Assembly: GCF_001742225.1 (NCBI RefSeq)
Contig: NZ_CP017075.1
Span: 2,542,001 to 2,606,000, forward strand
Source of the DNA: Novosphingobium resinovorum
Lineage (GTDB): Bacteria; Pseudomonadota; Alphaproteobacteria; Sphingomonadales; Sphingomonadaceae
DNA length: 64,000 bases
Direction of reading: 5' to 3'
The notes beneath the pieces are model-generated. The model made no database searches. It was not told the origin of the DNA and saw only the letters and a program-made list of their open reading frames with translations. Of this stretch, positions 59,874 through 64,000 are shown piece by piece. The translations under genes and the position numbers were made by a program. Positions within the stretch are counted from its first letter, which is position 1; each line of letters opens with the position of its first letter.

Positions 59874-60983
59874 CTACTGCACCGCTATTTCGGCCTGCAG
59901 CGCGCCCGCCGTCTTGAGCGCCTGCAGGATGGTGATGAGATCGCGCGGGCTGACGCCCAGCGCATTGAGGCCGCCCACCAGCGTCTGCAGCGAAGTGCCG
60001 CTGGTCAGCATCGCCAGCGCCGCACCGTTGCCGTCGTTCGCCTGGATGGTGGTGCGCGGCAATACCGCCGTCTGCCCGCCCGAGAACGGCGCGGGCTGCG
60101 AGGCCACCGGGGTCTCGGTGACGCTGATCGTCAGCCCCCCTTGCGCGATGGCCACCGGACTGACGCGCACGTCCGCGCCCATGACCACGGTGCCCGCCGC
60201 CTCGTTGATGACGATCCGCGCGGGCTGGTCGACCGCGACGGTCAGGTTCTCGACCTGTGTGACAAGGTCGATCAGCGACCCGCTGCCGTAGGGGCGCAGC
60301 TCCACCGTGCCGGGGTCGAGCACTTCGGCCGAGCCGGGAGCCTGCCGGTTGATGGTCTGGGCGATCTGGCGCGCGGTGGTGAAATCGGGGTTCTTCAGCG
60401 CCAGTTTCAGCGAGTGGGCATTGCGCAGGTCATAAGGCACCTCGCGCTCGATGATGGCGCCGCCGGCGATGCGCGCAGTGGTCATCACACCCCGGCTGAG
60501 CTTCGCGCCCGCGCCTTGCGCCTTGAAGCCGGAGACCGCTACGGGGCCTTGCGCCACGGCGTAGATCTCCCCGTCCAGCGCCCGCAGCGAGGAGACGAGG
60601 AGGATGCCGCCCTGCAGGCTGCTGGCGTCGCCAAGGGCCGAGACTTGCACGTCCACGGTCGATCCCGAGCGCGCGAACGGCGGCATCGTCGCGGTGACGG
60701 TCACGGCGGCGACGTTCTGGGTGAGCATCTGGGTGCCCCGGATGTTGACGCCCATGCGCTCCAGCATCGCCTGCAAGGTCTCCTCGGTGAAGGGGACGTT
60801 GCGGATGCGGTCGCCGGTGCCCTGCAGGCCGACGACCAGACCGTAGCCGACCAGCTGGTTGGTGCGCACGTTCTCGACGTCGACGATGTCCTTGATGCGC
60901 GGCTGCGGTCCTGCCTGTGCCACCGAGGGCGACAACAGAGCGAGAAGCGCGAGGAGGACGGGCAGCCGGGGCATCGTGTGCAT
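59874..60983 (-). CDS. flgI: Flagellar P-ring protein FlgI
   Basis: 369 residues from an ATG at 60983 (MHTMPRL; the second Met at 60974 is an alternative). Signal peptide about 1-24 (LLALLALLSPSVAQA). Mature start RIKDIVDVENVRTNQLVGYG with VVGLQGTGD, RSGSTVDVQVSALGDASSLQGG and GGLNALGVSPRDLITILQALK are the diagnostic regions (quoted in part). It forms the periplasmic P ring around the rod. It lies 68 bp after flhB; that gap contains a GGGGGAGG-rich hairpin candidate. Confidence 0.95.
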   Translation of the reverse strand: MHTMPRLPVLLALLALLSPSVAQAGPQPRIKDIVDVENVRTNQLVGYGLVVGLQGTGDRIRNVPFTEETLQAMLERMGVNIRGTQMLTQNVAAVTVTATMPPFARSGSTVDVQVSALGDASSLQGGILLVSSLRALDGEIYAVAQGPVAVSGFKAQGAGAKLSRGVMTTARIAGGAIIEREVPYDLRNAHSLKLALKNPDFTTARQIAQTINRQAPGSAEVLDPGTVELRPYGSGSLIDLVTQVENLTVAVDQPARIVINEAAGTVVMGADVRVSPVAIAQGGLTISVTETPVASQPAPFSGGQTAVLPRTTIQANDGNGAALAMLTSGTSLQTLVGGLNALGVSPRDLITILQALKTAGALQAEIAVQ

Positions 60984-61051
60984 TATAGGATGAAGTTGGG
61001 AGGGGCGGGCCGCAGGCGCGCAATTCCTCCCCCGACGGGGGAGGGGGAGGA

Positions 61052-62128
61052 TCATTTCCCCGCCTTCTTCGCCAGCTTCAGCACATAGCCGATGATCTCC
61101 GCCACCGCCTGATAGTGCTCGATCGGGATGGGGTGATCGATCTCCACCGCCGCGAAGAGAGCGCGGGCCAGCGGCGGGTTCTCCAGGATCGGCACCCCGG
61201 CCTCGGCCGCGACCTCGCGGATGCGCAGCGCCACCGCGTCCACGCCTTTCGCCACCACGGTCGGCGCGGCGGTCACGCCATGCTCGTACTTGAGCGCGAC
61301 CGCGTAGTGCGTCGGGTTGGTCACGATTACGCTGGCGGTCGGCACTGCCGACATCATCCGCTTGCGCGAGCGCTGCATCTGGATCTGGCGGATCTTGGCC
61401 TTGATCTTGGGATCGCCGTCGTTCTGCTTGTGCTCGTCCTTCACTTCCTGAAGGGTCATGCGCATGCGCTGCATGAAGCTGCGCCGCTGCCACAGGAAGT
61501 CGAACAGCGCGAGCCCCGCGACCAGCATCGCCACCGCGCGCAGGGCCTCGAACGCGAGCCCCCCCGCCGCCGCGCCGACTGCGGCGGGAGAGCGGCCGAC
61601 CAGCCCGTCTACGCCCTGCAGACGCGGCGCCAGCACCATCCACACCACGAGGCCGATAGCGCTCATCTTGGCCAACGTCTTGGCGAATTCCACCAGCGCG
61701 CGGGTGCCGAACAGGCGCGAGAAACCGCTGGCGGGCGAGAGCTTGGACCATTTGGGCGAAAGACGCGACCAGCTCATGACCGCGCGGCCCTGCAGGAATA
61801 TCGTGCTCACCGCCGCGGCCATCAGCACCGCGAAGACCGGCAGCAGCGACACCATGGTATGCCACGCGACCCCGGTTGCGAGCCCCTGCGCGCCGTCCGG
61901 ATCGAGGCTGAAATCCTCGGCATCGCCCCAGAGCCGCTTGAGCATGGTGCCCAGACTCTCGATCGCCGAGAGGCCGAGCCAGCCCGTCACCGCCAGCGCG
62001 CCGGCCATCATGGTGGCGTGGCGGACCTCTGGCGCAATGGCGACTTCGCCGCGTTTGCGGGCGTCGTCGAGCTTCTTCTGCGTAGGCTCGTGTGTGCGCT
62101 GGTCCTTGTCGAGGGCGTCATCGGCCAT
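61052..62128 (-). CDS. flhB: Flagellar export switch protein FlhB
   Basis: 358 residues. N-terminal charged DKDQRTHEPTQKKLDDARKRG (in part), four membrane helices (about 38-58, 92-112, 146-168, 182-205) and a cytoplasmic domain with the autocleavage site NPTH (about 268-271) followed by YAVALKYEHG. Cleavage there changes export from rod/hook to filament substrates on a signal from FliK. It starts 1 bp after the fliR stop. Confidence 0.96.
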   Translation of the reverse strand: MADDALDKDQRTHEPTQKKLDDARKRGEVAIAPEVRHATMMAGALAVTGWLGLSAIESLGTMLKRLWGDAEDFSLDPDGAQGLATGVAWHTMVSLLPVFAVLMAAAVSTIFLQGRAVMSWSRLSPKWSKLSPASGFSRLFGTRALVEFAKTLAKMSAIGLVVWMVLAPRLQGVDGLVGRSPAAVGAAAGGLAFEALRAVAMLVAGLALFDFLWQRRSFMQRMRMTLQEVKDEHKQNDGDPKIKAKIRQIQMQRSRKRMMSAVPTASVIVTNPTHYAVALKYEHGVTAAPTVVAKGVDAVALRIREVAAEAGVPILENPPLARALFAAVEIDHPIPIEHYQAVAEIIGYVLKLAKKAGK

Positions 62129-62129
62129 G

Positions 62130-62909
62130 TCAGAGGGTCCACCCGCTCTGCATGAACGTGGCCATGGCGTTGGCGAAAGCGGTGAGCATCGCCCCCAGCG
62201 TCATCGCCAGCACCGAGAGGCCGAGCAGCAGGTTCGCCGGCTGCATGATGAAGAACACCTGGATCGAGGGCGCCACCCGCGCCGCCAACCCCTGCCCCAG
62301 ATTGAACAGCATGCCGTAGAGGATCAGCGGCGCGCACAGGCTCAGCCCCAGCGCCGTCGCCTGCCCCATGACCGCGACGGCAAGGTGCGCAAAGTCGGCC
62401 GCCGGGGGCATCCCGCCGACCGGGAAGCTGGCGTAGGACTTGAAGATCGAGGCGATCCACAAGTGATGCACGCCCGTCGAGAGGCACACCACGATCGCCG
62501 CGACACCGACGAACCGCGCCAGCAGCGGCACCTGCCCGCCCATCGCCGCATCGACCACCAGCGCGGAGGACAACCCCACCTGCTGCGAGGCCAGCGCTCC
62601 GGCAATGGCGGCGGCGCTGAACAGGATGCGCACGATCATGCCGAGCGCAAGGCCGATCATGACCTCGCCGATCACCAGCAGCGGCATCGACAGGCCGGAC
62701 TGCAGCGCAGGCGTCACGTGCGGCTCCAGCATGCCGTACATCCCGAAGGTGAAGGCCAGCGCCATGACGAGGCGGATCTGCATCGGCAATCCGTCGTCAG
62801 AGAAGGCGGGCAGCAGCATGATGACGCTGCCGACGCGGCAGAACAGCAGCAGGAACGCCGCCGTATCGATCGGCAGGCGCAGCAGGGTCGCGAGGTCGAT
62901 GGCGTTCAT
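62130..62909 (-). CDS. fliR: Flagellar export apparatus protein FliR
   Basis: 259 residues from an ATG at 62909 (the nine-codon extension to 62936 enters the repeat region). Six helices; family markers FLLLFCRVGSVIMLLPAFSD and GEVMIGLALGMIVRILFSAA, and IQVFFIMQPANLLLGLSVL near the C-terminus. Part of the FliPQR export pore. It forms a pair with flhB, separated by a single base. Confidence 0.95.
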   Translation of the reverse strand: MNAIDLATLLRLPIDTAAFLLLFCRVGSVIMLLPAFSDDGLPMQIRLVMALAFTFGMYGMLEPHVTPALQSGLSMPLLVIGEVMIGLALGMIVRILFSAAAIAGALASQQVGLSSALVVDAAMGGQVPLLARFVGVAAIVVCLSTGVHHLWIASIFKSYASFPVGGMPPAADFAHLAVAVMGQATALGLSLCAPLILYGMLFNLGQGLAARVAPSIQVFFIMQPANLLLGLSVLAMTLGAMLTAFANAMATFMQSGWTL

Positions 62910-62938
62910 GCGGTCGTGCCCGCGCGGTACACCCAACT

Positions 62939-63027
62939 GGTCATTCCCGCGAAGGCGGGAACCCAGCTGGTGACATTGCGTGTTGCACCGGCATCAGTTG
63001 GGTCCCCGCCTTCGCGGGGATGACGGA
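62939..63027. repeat. CCCGCGAAGGCGGG-family inverted repeat, copy 2
   Basis: Arms start GTCATTCCCGCGAAGGCGGG and end GGGGATGAC; the inner part shares TTGCACCGGCATCAG-like sequence with the copy at 47107. It lies between fliQ and fliR. Confidence 0.85.
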
Positions 63028-63086
63028 TCGGATTTTGATGCCCCAGCTCTCGCCTATGCGGGCTTCGATCAAGCACGATCTGCGGC

Positions 63087-63350
63087 CTAATGCGCGACGA
63101 TGGCGTCGGCCACGCGGTCCATGAAATTGCTCAGGGCATGGCCGATCATCGGCAGGCTGAGCAGCATCACCACGCCCAGCACCAGCAGCTTGGGCACGAA
63201 AGTCAGCGTCATTTCCTGCACTTGCGTCAGCGCCTGCAGCAGACCGATGAGCACGCCGACGATCAGCGCGGCGATCAGCATCGGCCCGCAGATGGTCAGC
63301 ATCAGCACCAGCGCGGCGCGGGCGAGTTCTATGGCGGCGTCGGGGGTCAT
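63087..63350 (-). CDS. fliQ: Flagellar export apparatus protein FliQ
   Basis: 87 residues from an ATG at 63350; the longer frame to 63473 runs through a repeat element and is not credible. Two helices with ALVLMLTICGPMLIAALIVG, LQALTQVQEMTLTFVPKL (the family signature) and MLLSLPMIGHAL. Part of the FliPQR pore. FliP is not in the window. Confidence 0.94.
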   Translation of the reverse strand: MTPDAAIELARAALVLMLTICGPMLIAALIVGVLIGLLQALTQVQEMTLTFVPKLLVLGVVMLLSLPMIGHALSNFMDRVADAIVAH

Positions 63351-63386
63351 GGGGCCATGATCATGGGGCTGTGTGGGCCTCCCATC

Positions 63387-63496
63387 CTTCGACAAGCTCA
63401 GGATGAGCGGAGTGAGCGGAGGATAGGCAAAAGGGTTCCGAGTAAAGGGCCAAAGCCCCCCGACCCCGCTCAAGCTGAGTGCTGAGCTTGTCGAAG
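63387..63496. repeat. CTTCGACAAGCTCA inverted repeat pair
   Basis: 14-bp perfect inverted copies at 63387-63400 and 63483-63496, each in a longer, partly conserved context (GGATGAGCGG beside the left copy). It fills most of the gap between fliE and fliQ. Confidence 0.8.
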
Positions 63497-63536
63497 CATC
63501 GAAGCCCCCCGGACAGGGCGCAACACCCGCTCATCC

Positions 63537-63878
63537 CTAGATCTGCATCTTCATGATGTCGGAGTAGGCCGAGACCACCCGGTCGCGCACCGCCACTACC
63601 GTATCGAGCGCGGTTTCCGCCGCGCCGATGGCGGTGACGACGTCGATCAGGTCGCCCTTGCCGCCGATCTGCTTGATGCTCTGCGTCTCGGCATTGCGCA
63701 GCGCGTCGCCGGTCTGCGAGACCATGCTCTCGACCATCGAGCCGAACCCACCGCCGCTCGGCGCGAGACCGCCGGAGGGCGCAAGGCCGCCACTCTTCTG
63801 TCCGGTATCGGACAGCGGATTGGTGGCCCGGGCCGCCCGGGCGTAAGCGGAAAGCCCGTCGAGGGAGCCGATCGACAT
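63537..63878 (-). CDS. fliE: Flagellar hook-basal body protein FliE
   Basis: 113 residues. C-terminal half (about 50-113) carries the FliE pattern: VSQTGDALRNAETQSIKQIGG, then LIDVVTAIGAAETALDTVVAVRDRVVSAYSDIMKMQI (quoted in two parts; last residues IMKMQI are typical). The N-terminal part has a short duplicated SGGLAP unit. FliE joins the MS ring to the rod. Ten bp separate it from flgC. Confidence 0.93.
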   Translation of the reverse strand: MSIGSLDGLSAYARAARATNPLSDTGQKSGGLAPSGGLAPSGGGFGSMVESMVSQTGDALRNAETQSIKQIGGKGDLIDVVTAIGAAETALDTVVAVRDRVVSAYSDIMKMQI

Positions 63879-63888
63879 TGCCTCGCCC

Positions 63889-64000
63889 TTACTTCAGCAG
63901 ATCGACGGTGCGCATGGTCATGCCGCGCGCCGCCTCGATGGCGTTGAGGTTGGCCTCGTAGGACCGCTGCGCCGCCTTCATGTCGGCGGCCTCGATCAGC
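63889..64000 (-). CDS. flgC: Flagellar proximal rod protein FlgC (3' end only)
   Basis: The last 36 codons are visible: ADMKAAQRSYEANLNAIEAA and MRTVDLLK followed by TAA, the standard FlgC C-terminus. The start lies beyond the window edge. It is directly upstream of fliE, the normal flgC-fliE order, while flgB is displaced to 54640 on the other strand. Confidence 0.9.
   Translation of the reverse strand, partial: LIEAADMKAAQRSYEANLNAIEAARGMTMRTVDLLK

Noticed and set aside
60984..61865. Upstream extension of the FlgI frame
   Set aside because: Overlaps flhB in another frame; the FlgI signal peptide starts at 60983.

Overview
The window is GC-rich alphaproteobacterial chromosome, most likely from a sphingomonad (Novosphingobium/Sphingobium type). 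The basis is the codon bias, the exopolysaccharide gene set, a Caulobacter-style flagellar gene order (fliF, fliN, flbD-like, flhA; an flaEY-like gene beside flgB), the DUF3363-type relaxase remnant and numerous sphingomonad-like intergenic palindromes. This is inference from gene content; there is no rRNA or tRNA in the window to confirm it.

Region 1 (1-12.2 kb) is a capsule/exopolysaccharide locus. On the + strand lie an O-antigen polymerase/ligase-like protein (cut by the window edge), a Wzz/tyrosine autokinase, a membrane-anchored unknown, an acyltransferase-3, a second polymerase-like membrane protein and a Wza-type export lipoprotein. A secreted GH16-like protein faces them. A decayed insertion sequence sits directly after galE. 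galE (about 11-12 kb) and the UDP-glucuronate 4-epimerase and UDP-glucose dehydrogenase genes (28-30.5 kb) would supply UDP-Gal, UDP-GlcA and UDP-GalA.

Region 2 (about 12.5-19.1 kb) is a wrecked integrative/conjugative element. It holds a relaxase C-terminus fused to a traF start, a nonsense-mutated HTH gene, an intact antirestriction gene (ArdC), a small gene with a strong RBS, an integrase and a thermonuclease homologue.

Region 3 (19.2-28.0 kb) is an envelope module: an autotransporter, an intradiol-dioxygenase-fold lipoprotein and an OmpR-type regulator on the - strand, with a divergent histidine kinase (bearing a large Gly/Pro-rich periplasmic insert) and a beta-barrel protein on the + strand.

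Region 4 (30.6-37.7 kb) is a catabolic operon for an unknown acid activated to its CoA thioester (ligase, dehydratase, hydrolase, CoA-transferase, SDR), divergent from an IclR regulator. An unknown membrane-anchored protein and a MscS channel follow.

Region 5 (41.2-64.0 kb) is a flagellar cluster: flgD, fliK, flhA, an FlbD-like protein lacking its AAA+ domain, fliN, fliF, fliH, fliG, an flaEY-like gene, flgB, flgN-like, flgJ, flgI, flhB, fliR, fliQ, fliE and partial flgC. It is broken up by non-flagellar cargo: a Fic gene with an inverted repeat over its start, an XRE-type regulator, a SatD-like gene paired with a small membrane protein behind three 28-bp-spaced repeats, and a lipase. At least nine palindromic intergenic repeats of several families lie in its operon gaps.
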